64,000 bases of DNA, taken from Mycolicibacterium peregrinum (GTDB lineage: Bacteria; Actinomycetota; Actinomycetes; Mycobacteriales; Mycobacteriaceae). Below the pieces are notes generated by a model, which had not been told where the DNA came from, ran no database searches, and saw nothing but the letters and a program-made list of their open reading frames with translations. The position numbers were made by a program, and so were the translations under genes. Shown one piece after another: positions 53,000 to 61,108 of this stretch; the stretch's first letter is position 1; every line of letters starts with the position of its first letter. The stretch covers positions 1-64,000 of the forward strand of contig NZ_LZSO01000016.1 in assembly GCF_001665785.1 (NCBI RefSeq), in the 5' to 3' direction.

Positions 53000-53720
53000 G
53001 GCCTACTTCCTCTCGGACACCGAGTTCGGCCAACAGCACATGGCGCAATTCGTCGAACCCGTCGTCGCTGCGGGTGCGTGGAAAGGGCAGTCCGACGCGC
53101 CGGTCGAGCGATACCCGTCCGCCCGAGAGGACCACGACCCGGTCGGCCAGCAGGATCGCCTCGTCGACGTCATGGGTGACGTGAAGGACCGCCATGTGTC
53201 TGCGCGACCACAATTCGTGCAGCAGCCCGTACATCTTGAGCCGGGTCAGCGCGTCCAGCGCGCCGAACGGCTCGTCGAGCAGCAACAGGTCGGGTTCACG
53301 GACGAGCGCGCGGGCCAGTGAAACCCGTTGGGCCTCACCGCCGGACAAGGACAACGGCCAGCTGCCCGCCTTCGCGGTGAGGCCCACCTCTTCGAGCGCG
53401 GACCGCCCGCGCGCCGCCCGGCTGGGGGCGTCGGGTCCGGCGTCGGGTAGCGCGAAGGTCACGTTGGCCAGGGCCCGCCGCCACGGCAGCAGCCGCGGGT
53501 TCTGGAACACCACCGCCCTCGAGCGAGGCACCTTCACCGAGCCCGTGACTTGATCGTCGAGGCCGGCCAGCACCCGCAGCAATGTGCTCTTCCCGGAACC
53601 GGACCGGCCCAGCATCGCGACGAATTCGCCGTCGTCGATCTGCAATTCGAGCTCGTCGAGTACCTGCTGATCGCCGAAGGCGCGCCGCAGGCCGTGCACC
53701 TCGACGACCGGTGAACTCAT
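52983..53720 (-). CDS. Sulfonate/nitrate/taurine-type ABC transporter ATPase
   Basis: A 245-residue ABC ATPase of the SsuB/TauB class. Walker A is GRSGSGKST (near residue 37), the signature is LSGGEAQRVSLARAL and Walker B is LLLLDEPFGALD, with the switch His in HVTHDVDEAI. The Q-loop is VFQNPRLLPWRR. It energises uptake with the permease at 53717 and the binding lipoprotein at 54580. The ATG at 53720 overlaps the permease stop (ATGA) and its end overlaps the flavoprotein start, linking transport and oxidation or reduction in one transcript. Confidence 0.92.
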   Translation of the reverse strand: MSSPVVEVHGLRRAFGDQQVLDELELQIDDGEFVAMLGRSGSGKSTLLRVLAGLDDQVTGSVKVPRSRAVVFQNPRLLPWRRALANVTFALPDAGPDAPSRAARGRSALEEVGLTAKAGSWPLSLSGGEAQRVSLARALVREPDLLLLDEPFGALDALTRLKMYGLLHELWSRRHMAVLHVTHDVDEAILLADRVVVLSGGRVSLDRRVGLPFPRTRSDDGFDELRHVLLAELGVREEVGHDRSR

Positions 53721-54583
53721 GCCGGCGCTCCCAGACCCTCGAAACCGTTGCGCCAGGACAGCAGGAGCCGTTCCAGTACTCGTACCAGCGTGTAGGACAG
53801 CAGACCCGCGACTGCATAGATGACGATCACCAGCAGCGACACATCGAACTGCAGGTTGGTCTGGGCCCGTGACATCAGGTAGCCGATGCCCTGGGTGGTG
53901 TTGATCATCTCGGCGAAGATCAGGCTGAGCCACGCGCTGGACAGCCCGAGCCGCAGGCCGACCAGGAAATTCGGCATCGCGCCGGGCAGGATGACCTGGG
54001 TGATCAAGGTGTGCCGTGGCGCTTCCAAGGTTTGGGCCATCTCGACGAGTTGCCGGTCCACACCGCGGATTCCGGAATAGGTGTTGATGTAGATCGCGAT
54101 CGCCACCCCGGTGGTGATCAGGACGATCTTGGGGCCCTCATCGATGCCCATCCAGATGATCAGCAATGGGGTCAGCGCGAAATTCGGTACGGCCTTGAGG
54201 ATCTGCATGGTCCAGTCGAGCAGGTCCTCGCCGGTACGGGTGAGCCCCGCCAGGATCGCGAGGAAGACCCCGATGAGAATGCCGAGCACCGTGCCGGTCA
54301 GCACCCGGACCGCCGATGCGCCGACGTGGGTGGCGAGTTGGCCGTCGCCGAGCAGCCGCCACGCGGTGGCCGCCACCTCGGTCGGAGGTGGGAAGAGGTC
54401 GGTATTGAGCAGTCCCGTGGTGGAGCCGACGGTCCAGATCGCGAGAATCAGTGCCGGGCTCACCAGCCGGCGAACTGGTCGAGGTAGGCGTGCCCACAGG
54501 CCTTTTCGTCGGCTACGACCACCGACGACCTCGATGAGTTCCGGACGGGTGGTCGGGGCCTGGGCGACGGTCGCTGCGGTCAT
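53717..54583 (-). CDS. SsuC/TauC-type ABC transporter permease
   Basis: A 288-residue inner-membrane permease with six hydrophobic helices. The coupling loop EMAQTLEAPRHTLITQVILPGAMPNFLVGLRLGLSSAW (by ends) contains the EAA motif. The binding-protein-dependent transport signature (EMAxxxGA-like form altered to EMAQTLEA) is that of SsuC/TauC permeases. The ATG at 54583 is chosen because MTAATVAQAP follows the stop overlap ATGA with the binding-protein gene. It imports alkanesulfonates, taurine or related anions; exact ligand unknown. Confidence 0.9.
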   Translation of the reverse strand: MTAATVAQAPTTRPELIEVVGGRSRRKGLWARLPRPVRRLVSPALILAIWTVGSTTGLLNTDLFPPPTEVAATAWRLLGDGQLATHVGASAVRVLTGTVLGILIGVFLAILAGLTRTGEDLLDWTMQILKAVPNFALTPLLIIWMGIDEGPKIVLITTGVAIAIYINTYSGIRGVDRQLVEMAQTLEAPRHTLITQVILPGAMPNFLVGLRLGLSSAWLSLIFAEMINTTQGIGYLMSRAQTNLQFDVSLLVIVIYAVAGLLSYTLVRVLERLLLSWRNGFEGLGAPA

Positions 54584-55539
54584 GACTTGGCCCCGGCCCA
54601 TTCCCGGACCGAGTACTCGTGGTCGAACGATCCGTCGGCGTTGAGGAACTTGTAGGCAGCCTCGAGCTGGTCCACGCCGACCTGGGGGAACGGTTCGGTA
54701 TTGAACTCCTCTGCCCGGGTGGACTTCTGGACGAACTTCAGGTCGGTGTCGTCGGTCTGCGCGACCCAGGCCAGGTAGTCGTCGAAGTTCTCGGTGATGT
54801 CGCGGTTGACGCTCGTGACCGCCCGCTGCCAGGCGCCGATGAACTCGGGGTGGGCGTCGGTGAACGAGCGCAGGGCGATGTTGGTGCCGGTGCTACCGAA
54901 GCCGTGCCGCGACAGGCTGTCGATGATCGGGAAGCCCTTCGATTCCAGCTCGGCCGCGCTGGCGCCGGTCACGACGGCTGCGTCGATCTTCCCGGAACTC
55001 AGGCCGGCGATGGACTCGGGCGTGGGAACGTCGCGCACGTGGATCTGGCCGGTCAGCCCTGCGGCATCGATGAGTTGTCGGGCGGCCCGGTCACGGATCG
55101 TGCCCTGCGGAGCGGTGATGTCCTTGCCAGCCAGTCCCTTGATCTCGGTGGGCCCGCCCTTGGCGCCCACCAGCCAGGCGTCGCCGTTCACCGAATCCAG
55201 CGATAGCAGAACCACTTTCGGGTCACGGCTTCGGGCCCGCAGGCTGGGGTTGTCTCCGATCGCTGCCACGTCGATCGCTCCGGCGAACAGGGCCGAGGCG
55301 ACATCGCTACCGGACTGGAAGAAGGAGTATTCGATTTTGCCGACCCCTGCGGATTTGAGTTGTTCGGTGAGGATGCCCTGCTTGTCGCCCCAGCCCAGCG
55401 AGCCCGCGGGGGTGCCGGTCACCGAGGTGGCCCCGACCCGCAGCGTGTAGCCGTCGGCGTTGTTGTCGTTGGAGCTGCAGGAGACGGCGGTGGCGAGGAT
55501 GGTGAGCGCAAAAGCGGTGCGCAACAGACGGTTGAACAT
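54580..55539 (-). CDS. Sulfonate/taurine-type ABC substrate-binding lipoprotein
   Basis: A 319-residue lipoprotein with signal peptide and lipobox (LTILATAVSC, Cys near residue 21). The mature part is of the SsuA/TauA/NMT1-like fold: LRVGATSVTGTPAGSLGWGDKQGI, FFQSGSDVASALFAGAIDVAAIGDNP (by ends), and VVTGASAAELESKGFPIID. It is first in the five-gene operon, so it sets substrate choice for all of it. The ATG at 55539 starts MFNRLLRTAF. No ribosome site as strong as AGGAGG is present, though GGCCCGCTCCC lies upstream. Confidence 0.9.
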   Translation of the reverse strand: MFNRLLRTAFALTILATAVSCSSNDNNADGYTLRVGATSVTGTPAGSLGWGDKQGILTEQLKSAGVGKIEYSFFQSGSDVASALFAGAIDVAAIGDNPSLRARSRDPKVVLLSLDSVNGDAWLVGAKGGPTEIKGLAGKDITAPQGTIRDRAARQLIDAAGLTGQIHVRDVPTPESIAGLSSGKIDAAVVTGASAAELESKGFPIIDSLSRHGFGSTGTNIALRSFTDAHPEFIGAWQRAVTSVNRDITENFDDYLAWVAQTDDTDLKFVQKSTRAEEFNTEPFPQVGVDQLEAAYKFLNADGSFDHEYSVREWAGAKS

Positions 55540-55660
55540 GGGAGCGGGCCTCCGGGGGTCAAGGCGTGAGCACACGCGAATCCGCCCCAGTAGACGCCCG
55601 GCTCGATTTCGGGTCGACGGTTTGGCTCAGCTTGACTGGAAGAACCCTGTGAGTGGGTGA

Positions 55661-55690
55661 TTGACCGGTCGGCGAGCCGCACAGTACGGT
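55661..55690 (+). promoter_or_regulatory. Possible sigma-A-like promoter for the P450 gene
   Basis: TTGACC (55661-55666) and TACGGT (55685-55690) are 18 bp apart and lie 40 bp before the GTG at 55732. It fits a housekeeping-type promoter loosely. The 120 bp upstream of the divergent operon hold no other clear element. Confidence 0.35.
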
Positions 55691-55731
55691 GGAACAATTA
55701 TTTGGTACGACGTGGACGGGGAAACGGATCG

Positions 55732-56934
55732 GTGACGACGCAACAGGCTGTGGAGCTGTACTACGACCCGTTCGACAACGACATCGACGACGATCCCTAC
55801 CCGATCTGGAAGCGGATGCGCAGCGAGGCGCCGCTCTACTACAACGAGAAGTACAACTTCTATGCGCTGAGCCGCTGGGACGACGTGGCCCGTGAACTGC
55901 CCAACTGGCAGGCCTACCGGTCCGGGCGGGGGACGACGGCCGACATCCTGTTCAGCGGCATCGAGGTCCCGCCGGGCATCCTGCTGTTCGAGGACCCCCC
56001 GTTGCACGATCTTCATCGTCGGCTGCTGTCGAAGGTGTTCACGCCGCGTCGCATGCTGGCTGTCGAGGACCTGGTGCGCGACTTCTGCGCCAAGGCGTTG
56101 GATCCCCTTCGCGGGCAGGACGGTCTGGACTTCGTCGCCGATCTCGGGGCGTTCATGCCGATGCGGACCATCGGTTATCTGCTGGGCATTCCCGAGGAGG
56201 AGCAGCAGAGCATCCGCGACCGCAACGACAAGGCCATCACGGTGTCGTCGGTCGATGCCAGTGCCGACGGGGTCAGCCCGACGATCTTCGCCGACGCCAT
56301 CGCGATGTTCGCCGAGTACATCGAATGGCGGGCATCGCATCCCTCCGACGATCTGATGACGGATCTGCTCACCGCGGAGGTGGAGGACGGCGAAGGCGGG
56401 CAGCGGCCACTGACCCGCACCGAGGTGCTCGCGTACACCGCGATGATCGCCGGTGCGGGCAATGAGACCACCGCTCGGCTCATCGGTTTCATGGGCCAGC
56501 TGCTCGGCGAGCATCCGGACCAACGCCGGGAACTCGTGGCCGATCCGAGCCTGATCCCGAACGCGGTGGAGGAGACGTTGCGGTTCGAACCGCCGTCACC
56601 GGTGCAGGCCCGGTATGTCGCCCAGGATGTCGAACACTACGGGCAGGCCGTCCCCGAGGGCTCGTACATGTTGCTGATCAACGGCTCGGCCAATCGTGAC
56701 GAGTCGAAGTTCACCGATCCCGACCGGTTCGACATCCACCGCACCGGCGGTCACCTGAGCTTCGGTCAGGGCCTGCATTTCTGTCTGGGCTCGGCACTGG
56801 CCCGGCTGGAGGCCCGGGTCGCCTTCGAAGAGGTGCTCAAGCGGTGGGCGGACTGGGAAGTCGACTACCCCAACGCTTTCCGCGCCCACACGTCCAGCGT
56901 TCGTGGATGGGCGCGGCTGCCGGTCAAGTTCTAG
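55732..56934 (+). CDS. Cytochrome P450
   Basis: A 400-residue soluble bacterial P450. The I-helix oxygen motif is AGAGNETTARL (near residue 240), the K-helix ExxR is EETLRFEPPS (near 283) and the heme-Cys loop is FGQGLHFCLGSALARLE (near 350). The N-terminal YYDPFDNDIDDDPYPIWKRMRSEAPLYYNEKYNFYALSRWDDV (by ends) is typical of mycobacterial CYP families. Family number and substrate cannot be read. I chose the GTG at 55732 because VTTQQAVELYYDPF starts the alignment; ORF sequence upstream is unlike a P450. It is monocistronic. Confidence 0.93.
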   Translation: MTTQQAVELYYDPFDNDIDDDPYPIWKRMRSEAPLYYNEKYNFYALSRWDDVARELPNWQAYRSGRGTTADILFSGIEVPPGILLFEDPPLHDLHRRLLSKVFTPRRMLAVEDLVRDFCAKALDPLRGQDGLDFVADLGAFMPMRTIGYLLGIPEEEQQSIRDRNDKAITVSSVDASADGVSPTIFADAIAMFAEYIEWRASHPSDDLMTDLLTAEVEDGEGGQRPLTRTEVLAYTAMIAGAGNETTARLIGFMGQLLGEHPDQRRELVADPSLIPNAVEETLRFEPPSPVQARYVAQDVEHYGQAVPEGSYMLLINGSANRDESKFTDPDRFDIHRTGGHLSFGQGLHFCLGSALARLEARVAFEEVLKRWADWEVDYPNAFRAHTSSVRGWARLPVKF

Positions 56935-57589
56935 AGGGGTGAGGTGCCGTCGGCGCGCTCCAGCGTCCGGTCGCGGGCAACACGGTGAACAGGATGGCGG
57001 CCAGCGGAAGGGCCGGAATCGCGTAGACGACGGGATGCAGTCGGGCCCCGGCGATGAACAGACTGCCGAAGATCAGCAGGCCGATGACCGCACCGACGAC
57101 GACCAGGAGTCGGCCCATCCGGCGCCGCAGCAACAATGCGATGAGCCCGCCGATGGTTGCTGCAGCCGAGATCGCCGCCAGGAAACCGATGGCGACGCAG
57201 AACAATCGGTCGGTGCGCCACCAGCCTGCGATCAGGTCCGTGGCGATCACACCGGTGGCCCAGCCGCTGAGGATGGCCAATGTGGCCGCCGCGATGGCCG
57301 TACGCGGATTGGCGCCCGCCGGGGTGCGCGGGACGATCACGGGCCGGGCGCGGGGCACGTAGCTCGTGGCAGCGTCGTCGTCCGCACGGCCGATCAGGCT
57401 GGTCTGGGGCTCCGCGCTACCCGCGGTGGGAATGGCGCCGGTGGGATGACGCCGGATGATGCCTGTGTGGGGCTCGTCGCCCACGGGTACGGGCCGGGAA
57501 ACCGGTCCCTGCGGCTGGCGCCGGATGATGCGGGTGCGGTCGTCGTCCTCGTCGGGGTGATCGGCTGGTATCTGACCGTCGTCGCTCAC
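56924..57589 (-). CDS. Membrane protein with N-terminal IIRR-type repeats
   Basis: A 221-residue protein. The cytoplasmic N-terminus (residues 1-95) is acidic with repeats DDDRTRIIRRQP, DEPHTGIIRRHP and AEPQTSLIGRAD at a spacing of about 22 residues. Four hydrophobic helices follow (IAAATLAILSGWATGVIATDLI, FCVAIGFLAAISAAATIGGLIALLL, LLVVVGAVIGLLIFGSLF and YAIPALPLAAILFTVLPA). The repeated Thr before I/L is like sites of Ser/Thr kinase phosphorylation and FHA binding, but this is only a suggestion. It starts just before the end of the M23 peptidase gene. Confidence 0.75.
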   Translation of the reverse strand: MSDDGQIPADHPDEDDDRTRIIRRQPQGPVSRPVPVGDEPHTGIIRRHPTGAIPTAGSAEPQTSLIGRADDDAATSYVPRARPVIVPRTPAGANPRTAIAAATLAILSGWATGVIATDLIAGWWRTDRLFCVAIGFLAAISAAATIGGLIALLLRRRMGRLLVVVGAVIGLLIFGSLFIAGARLHPVVYAIPALPLAAILFTVLPATGRWSAPTAPHPSRT

Positions 57590-58678
57590 TCAGCCAACAT
57601 AGCTGCCGAGGCTGAGGCCTCGCTTTGACAGCCACGGCACCGGATCGATGCGGCTGGTGCCGTTCTGCAGCACCTCGAAATGCAGGTGGGGGCCGGTGGA
57701 ATAGCCCCGGTTTCCGACGGTGGCGATCTGGTCGCCGGCCATCACCCGGTCGCCCACGTTGACGAGCCACGTGTTGATGTGGCCGTAGAGCGTGACGGTG
57801 CCGTCGGCGTGGCGGAGTTTGACCCACGCGCCGTAGCCGGCGGTCGGGCCCGAGGCGATGACGACGCCGTCGGAGACCGCCACGATCGGGGTGCCGATCG
57901 GGCTCGCGAGGTCGATGCCGGCGTGCAGCACGCCCCAGCGGTAGCCGAAGTTCGAGGTCCAGACGTAACCCTTGGTGGGCATGACGAAAAGCGGGCGCGA
58001 CAGCCGGGCCTCGCGCTCGGCGCGTTCCTGGGCGAAGGCGGCGGCCTTCGTGATCTCTTCGGCGTGCACCGAGGTGTCGGCGGTCGAGGAGACCGAGACG
58101 ATCTGCATGCCGTCCACCGAGCCGGTGACGGAGGCGCCTTCGATGTGGCTGCCCTCGGAGGCCAGGATCGTGTCGTCGGCGTTGGTCTCGGTGGGGTGAC
58201 TCAGTGAGTAGGCGCCGGCAGCGGTGGCACCCGCGGCCATGGCGGCGATCATCAGGCGGCTCTTGACGGCGCCGGCGTGCTCCTTGCGGTGGGCACCGCG
58301 GCGGCCGGACAGGTTGATCACGTCGGTGGCGGCGACACCGTCGCTCACGTCGGTGTGGCTGTCGCGGTACGCGTAACGGGAGCCGCGCTCGGTGCCGGCC
58401 TCGGGCCGAAAGCGGGAGGGGACGGCGAGGCGCACGGGCACCAGGTCGTCGGTGTCGTTTAGATCGTCGAGCTCCGGGGCATATATGACGTTGGATTCGT
58501 GATCGTCCGATCCGCGATCATCCTGGCCGGGAGGGGCATCGAACGCTTCGAAAGCGCTGAAGGGGATGACGTCGGTGATCTCCGCAGCGTCCAGTTCTTC
58601 AGGGGAAACCCGGCGCCTGCGGCGGCGCGCGTCCGTCGGCACTCCTCGCGGAGCTGCGGACGAACGATGCTGCGGCAA
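57590..58678 (-). CDS. M23-family metallopeptidase (Rv0950c-like)
   Basis: A 362-residue membrane-anchored peptidoglycan hydrolase of the LytM type. Residues 1-140 are a disordered, acidic cytoplasmic part, then an anchor helix (MIAAMAAGATAAGAYSL). The C-terminal domain has the zinc motifs HAGIDLASPIGTPI (H-x-x-x-D) and TGPHLHFEVLQNG (HxH), so it should be active. It is syntenic with Rv0950c. The start is TTG at 58678 (LPQHRSSAA). It is divergent from sucC over a CRP-like site. Confidence 0.9.
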   Translation of the reverse strand: MPQHRSSAAPRGVPTDARRRRRRVSPEELDAAEITDVIPFSAFEAFDAPPGQDDRGSDDHESNVIYAPELDDLNDTDDLVPVRLAVPSRFRPEAGTERGSRYAYRDSHTDVSDGVAATDVINLSGRRGAHRKEHAGAVKSRLMIAAMAAGATAAGAYSLSHPTETNADDTILASEGSHIEGASVTGSVDGMQIVSVSSTADTSVHAEEITKAAAFAQERAEREARLSRPLFVMPTKGYVWTSNFGYRWGVLHAGIDLASPIGTPIVAVSDGVVIASGPTAGYGAWVKLRHADGTVTLYGHINTWLVNVGDRVMAGDQIATVGNRGYSTGPHLHFEVLQNGTSRIDPVPWLSKRGLSLGSYVG

Positions 58679-58784
58679 GACTCGAGAATCCTTCTTCGTC
58701 GTGACCTGAACGTTATCTGGACCAGAGGCACGTTAACCAAATCCCAATGATGGTGGCAACTTATGGGTCTATTCCGCGTCGGAA

Positions 58785-58800
58785 TGTGATCCGTATCACC
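58785..58800. promoter_or_regulatory. CRP-like site between the M23 gene and sucC
   Basis: TGTGATCCGTATCACC fits the CRP consensus TGTGA-N6-TCACA with one mismatch, and its inner GTGAT-CCGT-ATCAC is a perfect inverted repeat. It lies 107 bp before the peptidase start and 160 bp before sucC. As I recall, Rv0950c and sucC are in the list of predicted Rv3676 (CRP) targets. Confidence 0.6.
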
Positions 58801-58960
58801 TCCCATGGGCGGTGAGATCTACCACATGAGCCGGAGGCGATGCTAGCCCATCACTCGGCGGTGGATAAAGTGCCAGCGGGCCCGTCAGAGGTATGCGGAC
58901 CGGGCAGCTTCGAAGCGCGCTAGAAGCCAAGCAGACAGACAACGCCTATCTAGGAAGCAC

Positions 58961-60124
58961 ATGGATCTCTTCGAATATCAGGCAAAAGAGCTGTTCGCCA
59001 AGCACAACGTCCCCACGACCCCGGGCCGCGTGACCGACTCGGCCGAGGACGCCAAGGCGATCGCCACCGAAATCGGCAAGCCCGTGATGATCAAGGCACA
59101 GGTGAAGGTCGGCGGCCGCGGCAAGGCCGGCGGCGTGAAGTACGCAGCTACCCCTGAGGACGCCCTCGAGCACGCGACCAACATCCTCGGTCTCGACATC
59201 AAGGGTCACGTCGTCAAAAAGTTGCTGGTGGCCGAGGCGAGCGACATCGCCGAGGAGTACTACATCTCCTTCCTGCTCGACCGTTCCAACCGCACCTACC
59301 TGGCCATGTGCTCGGTCGAGGGTGGCATGGAGATCGAGGAAGTCGCCGCGACCAAGCCGGAGCGGCTGGCCAAGGTTCCCGTCGACGCCGTCAAGGGTGT
59401 CGATCTGGCCTTCGCGCGCTCGATCGCCGAGCAGGGTCACCTGCCCGCCGAGGTGCTCGACGCCGCGGCCGTGACCATCCAGAAGCTGTGGGAGGTGTTC
59501 GTCGGCGAGGACGCCACCCTGGTTGAGGTCAACCCGCTGGTGCGTACGCCCGACGACCAGATCCTGGCGCTGGACGGCAAGGTCACCCTCGACGCGAACG
59601 CCGACTTCCGTCAGCCCGGCCACGCCGAGTTCGAGGACAAGGACGCGACCGATCCCCTGGAGCTCAAGGCCAAGGAGAACGACCTCAACTACGTCAAGCT
59701 CGACGGCGAGGTGGGCATCATCGGTAACGGTGCCGGTCTGGTCATGTCAACGCTGGACGTCGTCGCCTACGCAGGCGAGAAGCACGGCGGCGTGAAGCCG
59801 GCCAACTTCCTCGACATCGGCGGTGGCGCCTCGGCCGAGGTCATGGCCAACGGTCTCGACGTCATCCTGAACGACAGCCAGGTCAAGAGCGTGTTCGTCA
59901 ACGTGTTCGGCGGCATCACCGCCTGCGACGCGGTGGCCAACGGCATCGTCAAAGCGCTGCAGATCCTCGGTGACGAGGCCAACAAGCCGCTCGTCGTCCG
60001 ACTGGACGGCAACAACGTCGAAGAGGGCCGGCGCATTCTGGCCGAGGCCAACCATCCCCTGGTTGTCCAGGCCGAGACCATGGACGCAGGCGCCGACAAG
60101 GCCGCCGAGCTGGCGAACAAGTAA
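58961..60124 (+). CDS. sucC: Succinyl-CoA synthetase beta subunit
   Basis: The 387-residue beta subunit of the TCA-cycle succinyl-CoA ligase (ADP or GDP forming). The ATP-grasp domain includes [22 protein letters not shown] (by ends), [19 protein letters not shown] and VEVNPLV. The C-terminal domain has [15 protein letters not shown] and [16 protein letters not shown]. Syntenic with Rv0951. ATG at 58961 with TAGGAAG 6 nt upstream. It is 12 bp from sucD; both are translated from the same mRNA, with a terminator after sucD. Confidence 0.97.
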   Translation: MDLFEYQAKELFAKHNVPTTPGRVTDSAEDAKAIATEIGKPVMIKAQVKVGGRGKAGGVKYAATPEDALEHATNILGLDIKGHVVKKLLVAEASDIAEEYYISFLLDRSNRTYLAMCSVEGGMEIEEVAATKPERLAKVPVDAVKGVDLAFARSIAEQGHLPAEVLDAAAVTIQKLWEVFVGEDATLVEVNPLVRTPDDQILALDGKVTLDANADFRQPGHAEFEDKDATDPLELKAKENDLNYVKLDGEVGIIGNGAGLVMSTLDVVAYAGEKHGGVKPANFLDIGGGASAEVMANGLDVILNDSQVKSVFVNVFGGITACDAVANGIVKALQILGDEANKPLVVRLDGNNVEEGRRILAEANHPLVVQAETMDAGADKAAELANK

Positions 60125-60136
60125 GGGACACTTGAT

Positions 60137-61039
60137 ATGTCGATCTTTTTGAACAAGGACAGCAAGGTCATCGTCCAGGGCATCACCGGCGGCGAAGGCA
60201 CCAAGCACACCGCCCTGATGCTCAAGGCGGGCACCCAGGTCGTCGGCGGCGTCAACGCGCGCAAGGCCGGCACCACCGTGTCCCACAAGGACAAGGACGG
60301 CAACGACGTCGAGCTGCCGGTGTTCGCATCGGTCGCCGAGGCCATGAAGGAGACCGGCGCCGACGTGTCGATCGCCTTCGTGCCGCCGGCCTTCTCCAAG
60401 GACGCCATCATCGAGGCCATCGACGCCGAGATCCCGCTGCTGGTCGTCATCACCGAGGGAATCCCGGTGCAGGACAGCGCCTACGCGTGGGCCTACAACG
60501 TCGACAAGGGCGAGAAGACCCGCATCATCGGTCCGAACTGCCCCGGCATCATCACCCCCGGCGAGTCGCTGGTCGGCATCACGCCGAACAACATCACCGG
60601 CAAGGGCCCGATCGGCCTGGTGTCGAAGTCCGGCACGCTGACCTACCAGATGATGTACGAGCTGCGCGATCTCGGCTTCTCGACCGCCATCGGCATCGGC
60701 GGCGATCCGGTCATCGGGACCACCCACATCGATGCCATCGAGGCGTTCGAGAAGGATCCCGAGACCAAGCTGATCGTGATGATCGGTGAGATCGGTGGCG
60801 ACGCAGAAGAGAAGGCCGCGGCCTACATCAAGGCGAACGTGACCAAGCCGGTCGTCGGCTACGTCGCGGGCTTCACCGCTCCCGAGGGCAAGACGATGGG
60901 CCACGCCGGCGCCATCGTGTCCGACGGTGCGGGCACCGCCGCCGGCAAGCAGGAGGCACTGGAGGCCGCGGGCGTGAAGGTCGGCAAGACGCCGTCCGAG
61001 ACCGCCGCCAAGGCGCGCGAGCTGCTCGCGAACCTGTAA
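60137..61039 (+). CDS. sucD: Succinyl-CoA synthetase alpha subunit
   Basis: The 300-residue alpha subunit. The Rossmann CoA-binding domain starts [25 protein letters not shown] (by ends). The phospho-His is in [13 protein letters not shown] near residue 255 and the CoA site is [12 protein letters not shown] near 132. Syntenic with Rv0952. ATG at 60137 follows AAGGGACAC. No other gene shares the transcript before the hairpin at 61055. Confidence 0.97.
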   Translation: MSIFLNKDSKVIVQGITGGEGTKHTALMLKAGTQVVGGVNARKAGTTVSHKDKDGNDVELPVFASVAEAMKETGADVSIAFVPPAFSKDAIIEAIDAEIPLLVVITEGIPVQDSAYAWAYNVDKGEKTRIIGPNCPGIITPGESLVGITPNNITGKGPIGLVSKSGTLTYQMMYELRDLGFSTAIGIGGDPVIGTTHIDAIEAFEKDPETKLIVMIGEIGGDAEEKAAAYIKANVTKPVVGYVAGFTAPEGKTMGHAGAIVSDGAGTAAGKQEALEAAGVKVGKTPSETAAKARELLANL

Positions 61040-61054
61040 GTCTCTCTGCGCGAG

Positions 61055-61104
61055 CAGACGCTTAGGCCCCCGAAATCACTGGATTTCGGGGGCTTTCGCG
61101 TCTG
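61055..61104 (+). terminator. Strong two-tier terminator after sucD
   Basis: The inner stem pairs 61066-61077 with 61082-61093 (12 perfect pairs, loop ACTG, sequence GCCCCCGAAATC). The outer stem pairs CAGACGC (61055-61061) with GCGTCTG (61098-61104). TTTC follows the inner stem. It ends 5 bp before the convergent S9 peptidase stop, so it can serve both. Confidence 0.8.
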
Positions 61105-61108
61105 GTCG

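Noticed and set aside
59747..60904. 385-codon minus-strand frame across sucC/sucD
   Set aside because: It spans two conserved genes and their intergenic gap, so it is a shadow of codon bias.
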